From NCBI RefSeq assembly GCF_016802725.1, contig NC_052664.1, positions 12,612,016 through 12,676,015 on the forward strand: DNA of 64,000 nucleotides. The letters run 5' to 3'. The position numbers and the translations under genes are program-made. Position 1 is the first letter of the stretch; every line of letters starts with the position of its first letter. The DNA comes from Solenopsis invicta (Eukaryota > Arthropoda > Insecta > Hymenoptera > Formicidae). Positions 1-13,601 of the stretch are shown here, piece after piece. The notes beneath the pieces are model-generated. The model saw nothing but the letters and a program-made list of their open reading frames with translations. It was not told where the DNA came from and ran no database searches.

Positions 1-1307
1 TATAGGTAAAAGTTTATTGGGTATATAGAACAAACATAATTTACAATTTACTGGAGGCAGGAAAAGAATGTGTTTGTGAGATAACAAATGGGTTGTGGAA
101 TATTAACAACTTTGTCACAAAAAGCTCTTCAATTATAAAAAAATCACTGTTACAAATTAACGATCCATCGTAGCTCTTACATATTAATAAGTGCCATAAA
201 ACAAAGTTTTTGAATATTTTAGAAAATATATTTTATTTAAACCAATATTTTTTTTAATAGTTTCTGTGGCTCAAAAAATAACGTTTTAAAATCATTTTTT
301 TACTGCTAGTAAGTATTATGCAACGTCCACTATGAGGCTATAAAGTCTCAAGAGCGGTCTTACGCTCGTAATGCAAATGGCTCACGACCATTTCACGACT
401 CCTTTCACTTCACGATATAACTTTATATGTCGATTTCACATATTACGGCACACATTAAATTTAATTATTTTATTTGAAAGCCATATTTAATGTCTTCAAA
501 TTAGATTAAAGTTCAAAAATTAATATTGAACTTTTTAAAATTGCTGCTATCTGCAAAATTGAAATGCAGCTTTTATAGAAACATGATTACTAATGATTAG
601 TAACTATCCTACAATATCTAAATTGATTTTAGCGAAATAATTTTAATGGTTATTCTTAGAATTCAATGTATTTTACTCGTTTTTTCTCTATTAGAGCAGT
701 ATTTGCAACAAATTGTTTTCTGATTTTAAACTATAACTAATTAAAAGTATCATTGAAAAACATGTTTTAAAGCATAAATCTATAATTAGTAGATCTCGAT
801 TAATATCTAATCCTTTATATCTAACACCTAGACATTTTTCTTTTTGTATCGAAAAAGTAACAAATTATCCAACAGGGCAAAAAAATGTATTTGTACTACA
901 TGATTGAAAAAAATAGCAAAAGATTTTGATTTGAATATGAAAAATGTAACCTCGGAATTTGTGTGATTATTTCGAGGTTTGTTATATAAAAACAAACTTT
1001 CAGTGTATTGTTATTTACTAAAATCATTTTCTATACATTTCGAATAAAAATTAAAAAAAAACCGTTCTGAAAGGATAAAGTTGAAATCCGAGTATATTCC
1101 ATATTATTTTATTGAAAATTAATCTCTAGCAAAATTTATGATCCCTCTCTCTTTGTTTTTAAATTACAAATTGTTTGTCAACGCTGTCGATCAGAAGTAT
1201 TATAACAGGATAATGATAAAACACTATGATAGAATGCAAATTGTTACAAAATTCTGCGCGTTATCGAATGCCCCGTTTTGAGGCAAAAATTTTTGTTCTC
1301 GTCACGC

Positions 1308-1360
1308 GATAAAAAAATGTTCCCATTTGAGTGGCTGGATAAAAAATGTTCCCATTTGAG
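1308..1360. repeat. Two-copy tandem duplication, period about 30 bp
   Basis: The string aaaaatgttcccatttgag occurs twice, each preceded by gat(a)n, with a short spacer (gtggctg) between the copies. The near identity of the copies suggests a recent local duplication. No coding frame is involved. Confidence 0.85.
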
Positions 1361-3867
1361 GAATGAGATGAAGAGGTTGCAGCGAAGTTGTGGCAAAGCC
1401 TAGCGCGCATGGTCCTCTCGCGCATCATTCACGCTTCGTGAAACACATTCACGTCAATCCCAGGCGCCACAGTGCGTATGGTATAGGTTCCGAATCCCCC
1501 AAAACTACCCTTCTGAGTATGATCCGTGTACAGCTGTGATTGCGGCTTCTGTATTGCATTTACCTGTCCATTGCTTCTACCTGCATGTGTATATTCTCCC
1601 ACTGTAATGTTTCAGAAATTCTCGTTTGCAATAACTGCAATTTATTTTTAACGACATGACGATACGCATTCCTTTAAATGCAAATTGTTGTTTAAATAAA
1701 CTTTCCGAATTAAAAATGAATCCGTGGACGCGAGATGAGCAAATAAACTCGTTTATTTCATTTCAATAAACTCTCTTCCGTTTTTGCATGAGAGTTATTT
1801 TATGATACAACGTAACACGTAAAATATAAAACGATGTTTACATATTTCGACGGAAACATTACTTCGAGTATGGACGAGTTGCTCCCATAATATTTTTTTT
1901 TACAAATCGACGCATCCTGCAATTATAGGTAGATTTCAACGTATTTCCATTGTGCAATGGCTTTTTGAAACATATATTATTATCATATAGTTTTGACTTT
2001 TCGCAATATAATGATAGCTTTATCACGGATCTTTGTTCTCAAAGCGTCGTAATATTATTTTTGGTATAATAATTTGAATTTGTTACCGTCTGTAAGCCGA
2101 AATTATGGTCTCTTTTCACCGAATGCAAACGAGGATCACCTGGAAAGCGGACCATAAACGATGCAGAAACTTCGTTATAGTCATGGAAATCTCACTTGAG
2201 AAAGGCTTTCAAATTTTTCTCTGGACCGCCTTTAAGCTCGACGATACTTATGCAAACGTGCCTCGTGAATATGTTAGAGAACCGACCACGTAAATGGACG
2301 CTATATGAAAAGACTAGTAAACAGGGCAACTCTGATGAACACAAAAGAATAATGGTGCTTTCTTTAATTATCGCAGATATGATTAATGAATAATTTTGGA
2401 CAATTAATTTCTTAACAAGACTCTATAATATTAAAAGCTTTTCCAAAATTTTGATATTAAAAACTTTTCTTAATTTATATGTACATATTTATATAAAATA
2501 AAAATCTTTGGACAGTTGGAAAATATTTATCTGTTTTTAATTCTCACTCTTTAAACTATAATTAGAAAACATTAAAAAATGTTTATTTATAACGGTTTTA
2601 TCCGTCTATCTTTATGATTTTTATATATTTAATTAATGAATAACAGAATCACAATGGAAAAGTAATGCAAAAAAACATTCTATTCTTGAGTAAAATTCAT
2701 TAATTCGAAACAAAGGCGGTCCTTGCACACTTGACTACTTTTGGCTGATCCTTTTTCGTTACTTTTTTTCAAAATGAAACGTCGTACATCGCGTCTTTTA
2801 TGAGAGGACGGATCCGTCAGCATGTTCGTTAGTGCCGGACGTTCGGCAGAAGGCATAAAGCGCGAACCTTCCCAAATAAATTGAGCGAACGAAGCGATTC
2901 CCTGGCCAAATGTTGGAGAAACGAATAAACGGAGGATCGACAATGCAGGCGAGGAGTAATAAATGAGGGCGGGTGTGTGTGAGTCGGGGGGTGGAAGGTC
3001 TACTTCGGGTCGACTAGTTTTACAGTTCCGTACGAGAGAAAGTACTCTCGTCAAACGGAGAACTGACGAAGTCTGAGACAAAGCAAACAATTAGACATCG
3101 TCACCCTTAATGGCAGAGACGCCGTCCAACGCTACTATTATCAACCATTTTCCTTTTTTGTACTTTTCGATAGGAAAACCGTTTTGTTCCCTAAATTGTT
3201 GACGCTTAACAATGTAATAAATTAATGGTAATGTAGCGTTACTAAAATGAGCACTTGTATTAAATGTCTCTCCGTAATAAGGAGGAATAATGACATCTTG
3301 TTCAATACTTTTAACTCTAGCTGATACCATTTTTCATTTTTCATTAATCTTCTTAATGTGTTATAAGCCAAAGACATAGTAAATTGAATGTGACAGTTTA
3401 TATCTAGTATTTTCAAACTCTCAATATTTGTAGCTTTAAATAAGATTTCGAGAACAAAAGAAATTTTAATTTTATTTTGCAAATAGAATTACTGTTAGAG
3501 AGATCAGAGAAGAAAATTTATAAATCTCAAAAATTCTCATTAAATCGAAAACATTTATTAATCATATAAGTATGATATTTCTTGTTATCTGGCAGATGAA
3601 AGCTGCTTAAGAAAAATACGAGAAATATTTTGCACGCTGTTTCCAAAGAGGCATAACTCCGTCGATGGTTGTCGTGGAATGCACTGCGTACAGCAGTTGC
3701 ATCTTGTAGTTACCCTCTTGCACACGTGACTGGATGCAGTTTACCCACTCGACATTTCAAACACTCAAAACTCGAGTTAATCGCCGAAGCGAGAGGGTTT
3801 ACTCAGAGCCGTTCTACGTAGGGATGGTTGCGCAAGTTGCTAGCAGGATGAAAAGAGTCGATCGATG

Positions 3868-3960
3868 TAGTGAAAGAGAAGAGGGAGAAAGAAAGAGAAA
3901 GACAGAGAGTGGCAAAGAGAAATAAGATGGAGAGAAGGGTACAGGGGAAAGAGATGTCGG
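3868..3960 (+). repeat. Purine-rich GA tract
   Basis: About 90 bases on the plus strand are almost entirely A and G (agagaagagggagaaagaaa and similar). Such tracts can bind GAGA-type factors or form triplex DNA; that function is inference. The short open frame running through it (3734-3925) ends in a low-complexity R/E/K tail and is not taken as a gene. Confidence 0.7.
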
Positions 3961-6396
3961 GGAACGCGGAGCGACTCATCGTAAGGGAGGTGGAGAACGG
4001 TTTACCAATAGCAAACTACAAGCTTACAACTCGACTGTTTTACTAGGGCGTAAACTAGGTCGAGATTTTCTAAGTCACCATGAGAAAAACGTGCTGGAAT
4101 CAAAGTTGCATGAGGAGATTAGGATGCCCTGGTGCATTAAGATAAATTTAGCGAAAAAGATACTTTTGCTGGGATACACGCACTATTTATGTTTATCTTT
4201 AACCTATTTGAAGAAATAATTTACTAAAAAGAGGGCTTACTTAAAGAAAATTAATAATTTTAATATGTGTCTTTAATTTTAAAGAATATTTTGCAATATT
4301 ATAAATAATGAGAAATATTGCAAGATGTACAATGAAAAAGTAGTAAACTATGCTGATCTTTTGAAAATTAAACACATTAATATTATATAAGATATTATAT
4401 TTTTACCATCGAGTTGAAAGATCTACAAAAATATTTCAAGTCGTATATCTACACAATATTGCATGGAAAATACACAAGGATTTAAGCGTGCGATTTTTGA
4501 AATTAAGAACAGCTGAACGAATCGCGCGCACACCACACCGCACAGCTCGTGGGAACGTGCTGAGAGACGGAAAAATAATTAAAATCAATCGACGGAGCGC
4601 GGTGAAGGGGTGCGGTATAAGGTGCATGACGGGTGGAAGGAAGAAGAATAAATACTCACCTAACGAGCGCGGAAATTGACGAACCCGTCTGAGGGTGCTT
4701 GAATCCCGGTACTTTCCCATCGGAACGTCGGAGGTCGAGCGATACCTTTGTCCCTCGTTAAATTCCAAAGGCAGAGCGATATTTTGCCCTCGTCGACACC
4801 CACTCCTCTCGCTCTTCCGGCTTTCGTTCCATTGCAGTTGAACGCGAAACGTTCACCGTAGACGGCAAAATAAATATAATATTATCGATGAATTCATTTC
4901 ACGCCATGTTTTCTCAAGTCACAGATGCGAGGTACAAAGGACTGATTCGCGCGGAACAAACCCTTTTCATCTATGTAGGTATATTATTTTCAATTATTGT
5001 GACTACAGTCAACGCGACGGCATGGTCTCAATTAGCGGCAATATCATGTACGAACAAGCGTCCGATCTCTGAACGCTTACACCAATTAGAACACTCTAAG
5101 GACGAGAACGTCAGCCTGCAGTCGATCTCTGCCCTTCGGCCGTCCCTCAGGGTCCATTCGCCGCATCCTCACCCTCTAATTAGTCTGTTCGATAAACTGG
5201 ATTACACCCCCACACATCCTTTACCCTCGGCTGCTTCGGTTGTTCATTTACACAGAATTGGATCATTGCGTTTGGACATGTCCGAGTAAATATTTTTGTA
5301 CGTTGAGTAAAGAATCTCCACCCAAAAATACTTGTAAACAACATTCTGCACATTACAGAGCTACATATGGATCGTGTACAAATTTTTAACATAACTTAAT
5401 GTACAAAATTGAAATTTACTAAGAATTTAAAAATTGCAAAGTTTAATAATTTTGTTATTATTGAATTATTAGTTCTGGTCATATTGCTTATATAATATTT
5501 TATAAATATATTTTCTTTTTATAAATGTATTTATCAGAAATATTTGATTGCTTAATTACAGTAAATTACTATATTAAATAATATAATCATACATGTTCGA
5601 AATTAATATAAATTTTAATCTTTTTCTCTCTCTTTCTCTCTCATTCTATGTTTTGATAAAGTATAAATTATACAACGGACAGCTGTTAGCACGTAAATTA
5701 AAAATATATTCATAAATACATTATACTACAAAAAAAATTGTATCACTCATAAATATGTAAATTAATTCGGTTAAATTTGATCGCATGACAGTATGGTGTC
5801 ATATAATAGTCTGTCGCAAAAAGTATCACAGAATTCCAGGCAAAAATGTTGAAATTCTATTATAGGTTTTATGAATTATAGAATAGACTTTCCATAGGTA
5901 GTACGTACCATGTACTTTTGTATTCTTTTTTAGTATCAGTGGTAATTCCAGAAAGGCCCGAGCACTATTCAGTTGATAAATGATTCAAGATATGTGCACA
6001 TATGCAGTAATAAATAACCCAGCATTTTTTCACATCGCGTATCGAATAAATGATTTAAAAATTAAAACGCGAAATGATGTCCGGGACTGAAAAATATACG
6101 CATGGCTCGGCAATTTACGACCGTGAAGTTGATGGCTCGTCCGTAGAAATGGCGCAGTGCGTCTTCTTTTAGACGATTCCAATACACTCCATCTTTGGGA
6201 CAGTTAAACCGTTCGTAGCCAGATAGCGTTACAAGGTCGTCCGTAGTAGTGTAACACCGTCGGAGAATTCAGCCCTACGGCCTCTGAAATATCGGCGAAG
6301 TTACGAAAGTAGCGGGCCTCGAGAGCCATGGAGCGAAACTCCCGGAGACCATTGTTCGCCAAAGCCGGTAACTTCGCGGAATCGCCACATACATTA

Positions 6397-6430
6397 CCTG
6401 AACGAGTGGCGAACCTGAACGAGTGGCGAA
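6397..6430. repeat. Perfect two-copy tandem repeat, 17 bp
   Basis: The unit cctgaacgagtggcgaa is present twice head to tail with no mismatch, in a C/G-rich patch. This is probably a recent slippage duplication. Confidence 0.9.
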
Positions 6431-9034
6431 GGGCGACGCTCTAGGTATCTTTAACTTTGCGTCTTTCTGCCATTTTTCAGCCACCTTAGTGGATGCCAAT
6501 AACGACCACCTCCAATCTGCCTTTATCGTGTGTTCGATAACGACGTGATTCTATTAAAATTACGTCTTGTCTTCAAAACCATTAAAAAAACATCTAATTA
6601 TCAAGTATCTTTTATACATAACGGTAAATTCTACAAAATGTCATCCATAAAGCTCCGCATATGTACATATAATTAATAATATGATATTTGTATAACTTTT
6701 TATTTCTTTATACTCGTAATTATTTAGCAGATGTAAATATCATAATCAACTTTGTAAATTATTGTCTCCAAACAGAATCTGCTAAATCTTTAATAATTTA
6801 TTTATATCCAAAAATTTGCAATACGTATAAACGTGAAGCATCTATCAGTTTATTTTTTTAGAATTATGTTTCGAAGATATTACAATATGAAATGAGTCGT
6901 TTTATAAACATTGTTTATAAATCAATTTTAATTACTTTTCATTATAACTACTAAAGTACATTTATTTTTAAATTATACAGAAAAAGGATGTCTTAGTATC
7001 AATTTTCAAAGCATTCATTACATAATAATAGCAGCACAGACAAAATACACATATTACAATGTTTGCATTGCTGTATGCGTCTATTGATATAGTGATGACT
7101 ATCAAATATTTTTCCTTTGATCGGTACAGAGTCAATTAATTAATCGAGAAAAGGAGAGGTCGTTGCTATTACGGACCCTGTGCGCGATATTCATTTACGT
7201 TGACGGCTATATTACGTCGAGTGCTTTGCTTGTTTCCCTCTTGTGATGCTATTAGTGATGTGTAAAGAGACGTCCTGACGGTATATTACTCGAGCTAAAT
7301 TGCACGTCGGAATACAAAGGAAAAGATGGGGATGAGATCGATTATGGTAACGCGTTACGCGCGGTTTGGTCAGCGGAATTGCGGCGATTTTCTTTTTCTA
7401 TCACGGATGAGCTCGCAGATAATTCCTGGAATCGTTTCATTCCGGCGATTCGTACGTAATATTTCGCGTGACTGTCGACCGTTATCGCAGACCACACTAT
7501 ATTAAGCCCTATCTCTTACATCCTCGCCGATCGCCGAAAATGCTGACTTCGAATGTGAAGTATCCACCATTAATTTCTGGTCTATACGCGTTCTGGCCTT
7601 CAACGTTCGTTTGTAATAGCAAATCATCGACGCGTCAATTATGCTGTATGATTAATGGTTCGTTCTACAGTCATCATTCATCTCACTAAAGGTGGTAAAT
7701 GGTGCGTTCTTGAAAGGAACGTTACGCTCAAACATGAATAATTTCTTACTTTATTATGACATTAAATCTGTCTTAACTTCCTTGATTTTTAATATGCATA
7801 ATATTTCTCGTAACTTTTTTCCTTTTGACACTTATTTGTAAGGAAAAGATGTAATATATCGTTTATTTGTTAGAACAATGACATAAATCAAAAATAAGTT
7901 TTTTTCAATAAATAAGTTTGAATATTTGAATCGTTGAAACATTAAATCATAAAAAATTATGAAAATATTACTTTTAAATGCAATTTTAACGTAATATTTG
8001 GTTGCAATAGAATAAAAGGATCATTAGCTCTTCAGTTACTGAATTATCATCTATGATAGAAATAAACTCGTAAAAATAATCTTTTTTGACTTGACACTCT
8101 CGATGCAAAATTTTTTTGTATTATTATACAATTTTCTTGTCAATTTTAGGAGCTCAGTTACGTAATTTTACTCAGTTACTAATTAAACTTCTAAAGAGAT
8201 CAGACTCTTTTCTTGCATACAATTTAAAAATATCATACTCAATTTTTGAGTTATGTCATTCTTTTAGCAAAGGAGTGATATATCTAGAACTGTTAGGGTA
8301 TAATTTTAGCACTAACAAATTTGGAAAATTATTTTGATGCACCTATTACATCCTCAAAATTTAATCAAGTTTCAATTAAACTTAAATTTCAAACAAAATA
8401 GCAGAAAGATTTTTCTCAAAATATAAAAATTTTGATTAAAAAAAGGAAGAGGGCTACAAATGTTTAATAGTATGTTACCTTCATAACAATTTAATCATAT
8501 CAGTAGCTTCGAAGTCTTAATTCACGTTGTTGATGTAAACATCGCACGATAGATTGATAGATTTTTGATACACAAAGAAAGAAGTAAGAGACGCGGCTGG
8601 AAAGGAGAAACGGCAAAGGGTATTGTGAGTGCTCTTCTTTGATGTATCTCGCCTATCAGGTCGGAACGGTCGTGCTTGCCTCTTCCTTTTCGATCTCGTT
8701 CTCGCGGGATAGGATACCATCTCTCTCTATGTCCTATCTTTGCATTCTATTCACCTCCCCACAGCTTGACAAGGAAGGAGCGGCATTCCCCATTACCGAT
8801 AAGATACTGATCGCGATGTATGTACATCCACCGGCACTAATCCACGCGGTGATCTGATAATTGAGCGAACGTTGGACGCCGGAAATACGTAACAGCCGTT
8901 ACTGTCACAGTAACGTCGATGCGGGATTACGAGTTGTTGGTCGTCCTTGCTCGTAACCAGGGTCAATTTGCGGTATCCACAAATCACGCCAGAATCACCG
9001 GAAGTGTCCGGAGCGACGCGATTTTACAAAACCA

Positions 9035-9062
9035 TGGCGATGAACTCTTGGCGATGAACTCT
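9035..9062. repeat. Perfect two-copy tandem repeat, 14 bp
   Basis: The unit tggcgatgaactct occurs twice head to tail. It lies in a C/G-richer patch with no supported gene. Confidence 0.9.
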
Positions 9063-10019
9063 CTTTCTGTAAAAGATCAAACATGCATTTTAATGAGTAT
9101 TGCTTTTTTTTTTAAACGAATGTCGAATTTAAATTAAGACGACTCTCACAAGTCGAAGAAATAATAATTATAATAAACTACAGCAAATTTGTATATTAAA
9201 TTGTACGCCTCGAAAGAAAGATCGCGCGCAAAATATTAGAAATTCATTAATAATAAAGTATCTAGGGCATTTACTGCGTTTTAAAATTTATGAATGTTAA
9301 TTATCTTGCTTTCTTACAGCTTATTAAAATTATTTCTTCAGCTTCTTTTCAGAGTCGTATCTAAAAAAAAAAAAGGTTAAGAAAGTAATTGAATATAAAA
9401 CTGGGGCACGAATTTATGGTTCGCTGTTGTGAAGGAAGTGCCGTTTGCGTTTTGCAATTAGTTACACGTTGCGTAATGAAAATTTAGCACCATTATGAAA
9501 ATTAGCAATTATTTATTGTTTCTATTCCAAAGCGGAGCATGTTTTAATTACTGGCGCGTTCGCGCAAAAGTACATTCGCCAGTTTCGCGCTTTATAATTA
9601 TTGCGGCGACACCGGCTAACTCTCCGACTAACTTTCCAAATGATATCGAAACAGTTTATCGAGTGGCAGCAATTTAATTGATCATCTGCCTTTCCGTCGT
9701 CATTAATACGATATTATCAGGTGCGTGATATTTTAATATCCCACTTTAATTACATGCATTTCGATTTCGTTGGCGGGACAGCCGATCGAACACGGGTGTA
9801 CGCATCTATGTATTTCGTAGCTACTATTCCCCTTCCGGAATTTCACGATAAATCTCGATTAATCCAATCGAGGAGCCATCGCGCGGATGCTGGCGCGTGA
9901 CCAATCCCGAAGAAGCGATTGCCAATCGCCGCTCGATTCGCCAGGATAGACTTTCCCGTTTAGTTAACGTGGTCGCTTCTTTGATTAGTTAACCCATTCC
10001 TGTCTTTGTTCGCAAAAGG

Positions 10020-10720
10020 GGATAGACAAGGCGACGGGATGTGCAGTTCCCTGGAGGGTTTCCTGTAGCCCTCCTGTCCCTCCCCTCCCCGCCATCTCTT
10101 TTGCTCCCTTACTCTTTACAGGATCTCCTTCTACACTCCATAGACTGAGATGAGAGCGGCCGCTCGGTCGGAAAATCGCTTTAAACCGCGCCGACTAATA
10201 TTAACTTTCTCCTATCGTTTCGTGAAATTCCCGAACTCTTTTTTTCCTTTCATCGCGCATCCCGGGCATCGGGATCGCAAAAGCTTTCCCTCCCCATGGG
10301 GCGCGCCGGCCACGCCGGACGGCTGCGGCGCTCCGAAATTTCCTTATTTGCTGTTCGGACGGCCGGCTTTGTGTAAACTTCGTTTTATCCCGCAAACGGT
10401 AAATGTTTTCCTCCTTCCATCTTTCCGCCTCTGCGATCGATATGTCTGGAATTTCGTAACGAGCAGATAGATCGGCGATACGAGTCACGACGAGACCAGA
10501 GCTGGTCACGACACACCAAGGTAGCATGTAATTAACCACCTTGCGCATACCGCCATTTGATCGATTAGAACTTTCGATTTGTGCGACGTGCCGCGAGCGA
10601 TGACTATTAAAGTTCGGTGATTTATAGCAGCGCGAAGGGGAGGGGGGAGGAAAGACGGAGGAGAAAAGAGTCCGCGACTGGCGAAACGGTGCATCGTTTC
10701 ACCCTGCGAACTTTATGCAA
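10020..10720. other. C/G-rich island without a convincing gene
   Basis: Base composition rises sharply, with many CpG and Gs/Cs (for example the ggcgcgccggccacgccgg stretch near 10300). Overlapping open frames exist on both strands (106 aa plus, 115 aa minus). They mirror each other, as expected in C/G-rich sequence with few stops, and neither shows a domain. The island ends 2.9 kb before the CELF exon, so an alternative promoter or enhancer is possible but unproven. Confidence 0.4.
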
Positions 10721-11227
10721 ACAATTTTAGAGCGCAACAAACTGTCGCGTTCGCAGTGAAACGGTAATGTTTTCCGCTCATACAACCAGTCACATTCTAC
10801 AACGAGCATAATTCACGCGAGGCAACTAACCGCGCGCTAAAGCGCCGCGATATGCATCCCACGCACGTGCGAGTGTATGTGAAAAAGTTAAAATGTCTTT
10901 CGCGTGCGCTTTTCTCGAAACTTTGCCCTTTGCATTTCAAAATACCATTTTAAATTAATTGTAAAATGCTTTAATTCATAATTTGATAACATAAAGTTTT
11001 GTGGCTTTGTGCAAGGCTTGCGTATTTGTAGATATCAAATTTCATATTTAGGCAAATTATCAACTAATAATTAAATTAACATCTAGATAATGTTTTAATT
11101 AAAAAATTTTTTACAAATATTCTGTATATCGCTTGAGTTTAGCAAATAACAAGCTTCTCTTTCGATTTAGCGAATAATTTCCTAATTATTAGCAAAATCT
11201 GCATCCAGCTTAAATTATTATACACCA

Positions 11228-11449
11228 AAAGAACAGTTTTGTTGAAAATACAGATATGAAAATAATTATGTTGGATCATTAAAATAATAATATTGCACTG
11301 AATAATGGATTTGGTAACTATTACCAAATTTGATAACTTTACTAAATTTGATAATAGTTATCAAATCTTTTCTTTAATGTAATGTAATTATTTTAATGAT
11401 CTAATATAATTATTTTTATATTTGTATTTTCAACAAAATCGTTCTTTCC
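11228..11449. mobile_element. Palindromic MITE-like element, copy 1
   Basis: The whole 220 bp folds back on itself around a centre near 11338. The left arm starts aaaagaacagttttgttgaa; the right arm read in reverse complement starts ggaaagaacgattttgttga, and they then match for about 100 bp through atcattaaaataat to the inner gatttggtaactattaccaa / gatttgataactattatcaa. The arms share the core atacagat.tgaaaataatt with the palindrome at 42.5 kb, which marks a dispersed family rather than a chance hairpin. It has no coding capacity, consistent with a miniature inverted-repeat or foldback DNA element. Target duplications are not clear. Confidence 0.75.
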
Positions 11450-11503
11450 ATTTTTTTTTTTTTTTTAGTGTAAGCTTGTATTTGCCTTGTTCAAGTTAAA
11501 AGT

Positions 11504-11924
11504 GGATACACCTAAAGAAAAGTTATGTTTAATTGATGAAATCGTTTCATAAACTTATTTTTTTTATTTTGATTGATATAAAATTATCTTTGATGAAAAT
11601 AACAGTTTATTAGATTTCAAGAATAACATTATTAGTTTTTTTTTAAGTAAATAAATTTTTTGTTTAAATTATTTGTTTAATGTAATTAATTCAAAGAAAG
11701 TACTAACAGAAAAAAATAATTTAGTTGTTTTAGATTTTAAAATATATATTTTTTTATTTAAAAAAAGATTTACGTTGACAACCAAACTATTTCTTCGATT
11801 CTAATAAAAGAAACAATTTTCTTCAAATTGAAGAAACTTTTTTTAACGGTATAACAATGCATAAATTTTTTTTATTCAAACAAATTTTTTTTATTTGAAA
11901 AACTTTTCTCCATAGGTGTAAATC
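11504..11924. mobile_element. Possible short element bounded by inverted repeats
   Basis: Positions 11504-11524 (ggatacacctaaagaaaagt and one more base) are an imperfect inverted match to 11901-11924, whose reverse complement starts gatttacacctatggagaaa. The roughly 375 bp between them is very A/T-rich with no open frame. It begins only about 55 bp after the palindromic element ending at 11449, so the two may be parts of one insertion. The evidence is one pair of about 20-bp arms. Confidence 0.35.
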
Positions 11925-12079
11925 TTTTGTTGAACCGCTTAGAAGATTGTACAGCTGCACAGGCATCCGTTTAAATAATCAGAGAGATTGTAAAATAAAG
12001 TCGAGTACAATATTTTATGTACTTCCTTAGGAAGCGAAAATGCCCGGGATGCAAAATATTGACCCGCGTGTTAGATTTT

Positions 12080-12560
12080 AATCAAGCGCTTACATATTGG
12101 TTGAGAGCAATTCGCGTGCACGATCCGCGCGAAGCATAAAATTAGAAGAAACTTGCCGGTGCGACGAGCTGTCCGGCACGACATGGAGGTCGAATGAATC
12201 GACGGACGAAAATTCGCGTGTGACGCTATCGAGGGGTCTACGTCCCAAGGGTAGGACCTCAAACACGCATAATCCGAACGAAATTACTGCGTGCCGACGA
12301 AAAGCTCCGCGCGTAAGTTTCGGAAGCGGACGAGCCTGTGCACGGTCAAATATGTACTCTGGGGTAGCCAAACATCAGCGGTAGTCTTTTACGCGAACAA
12401 CACGCTCGCAACTGTATGTGCTAAAATACCCATGGCAGCATACGTCGCATACAGCCCGCGCGTCGCAAAATGCAGCATTAATCCGGCCGTTCGGCTGGTA
12501 CGCGCGAACCCCACTGCGAAAAATTTCGTTGGAAAGCGTAGGTTAAATATAAGCACGCGC
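12080..12560. other. C/G-rich island 1 kb upstream of the CELF exon
   Basis: The patch is rich in CpG with overlapping open frames on both strands (95 and 151 aa plus, 93 aa minus). The frames overlap antiparallel and their products show no domain, so I do not call a gene. Its position about 1 kb before the exon makes a regulatory element or alternative first exon possible; nothing in the sequence proves it. Confidence 0.35.
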
Positions 12561-12682
12561 AAAATATATATCCATCCCCTTTTTTACAGGACGCTCCGAG
12601 GTCCTCGTATTTTTTGCTTCTTTTTTTTTATGCGATTCAATTCGTACTTGATTCAACCACAAAAAATAAATAGTCGCGTACC

Positions 12683-12702
12683 AAAAAAAAAAAAAAAAAA
12701 AA
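12683..12702 (+). repeat. Poly(A) run of about 20 bases
   Basis: An uninterrupted A run follows gtacc. It could be the tail of a retroposed sequence on the plus strand, but no recognisable retroelement body precedes it, so it is recorded only as a homopolymer. Confidence 0.8.
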
Positions 12703-13577
12703 TATTAGTTTCTTCTCGACATTACTTTAACAAAAATTGTGTTTGACATTTGTGCATGTCGAAAGTATCAAAAATGGAAGGTCGAAAACTTGCCAGCGAT
12801 GATGGATTTCCATGAAATTTTCGCTAACGGCAAATCGGCTTCAAATTTGTCAGCCTGAAGTTGAAACGATATTCAATAACGATGGCATAGCCTGTATATA
12901 AAATAAATCAGATTCATAGGAAGCATGCTACAAAATATTCAGCCCAATATTTTTCCATTCCCGATATGATAACTTCTAACTCACTTTGCGGCCATTCGCG
13001 GTCATATACATGTCGCCGCAATAAAATCATCCTCTGCTTCACTTTGCACAGATAAAGTGCTTAATATTTTAATCGCTCGTTTAACGAGTGTGATGCCCGT
13101 GAGAATATTTCGCGCTTTGCAACGTGTCCAATCAAAATAGTCGATTGGGTCGCGAAATAGTCGACTGAATAAATCCGTACGCGAAACCGTTTTATTCGGC
13201 AATTTTATGAACCAATGTTATTGCGCAAACATATGTAATCCTGATGTATTAGAAAATGACAGCTTATGTAACTGCAATGCATTTGGTAAAAATGATAAAC
13301 GCTTCTCTTATTTGCTAATAATTTGTATATTGAATCTTTGTTTTTCCTTTACGTTTCTCGAATCGACAAACGTAAATTATTACCTTGCATATTAGCGGTT
13401 GTATTATTATTATTTTTTTTTTTAAAGGGCCGTTCTCTCAAATTGTTCTGTTATCATCCACGCGACTGCGATAAATCACGCGACTATGGATTGATAAAGA
13501 ATCTGTTAACGTATTAATAACGGCGTGTTGTTTTTCTCCAAGCACACATGTTTAATATGCCGCATAACAGAGCATAA

Positions 13578-13597
13578 ATTTTCTTTTCTCGTTGCAG
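13578..13597 (+). promoter_or_regulatory. Splice acceptor of the CELF exon
   Basis: A pyrimidine-rich stretch (ttttcttttctcgttgcag) ends in CAG at 13597, directly before the exon. Together with the GTGAGT donor it defines a 170-base exon on the plus strand. Confidence 0.85.
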
Positions 13598-13601
13598 TAT
13601 A

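Larger units (their letters stand above)
1..11200. other. Non-coding flank or intron upstream of the CELF exon
   Basis: I see no supportable gene here. Most of it is A/T-rich, with C/G-richer patches near 2.7-3.1, 3.6-4.1, 4.5-5.3, 6.1-6.5, 7.2-7.7, 8.6-9.1 and 9.4-10.8 kb. The open frames in those patches are short, overlap on both strands and show no recognisable domain. Small features are listed separately: a purine-rich GA tract and several two-copy tandem duplications. If the exon at 13.6 kb is internal, this is intron; if it is the first coding exon, this is 5' UTR intron or promoter flank. The sequence alone does not decide. Confidence 0.6.

Noticed and set aside
3091..3330. 79-aa minus-strand frame with protein-like C-terminal half
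   Set aside because: I could not place it in any family and neighbouring frames do not extend it; left uncalled.
12291..12746. 151-aa plus-strand frame running into a lysine run
   Set aside because: The C-terminal lysines are the poly(A) run, and overlapping frames on both strands show no domain.
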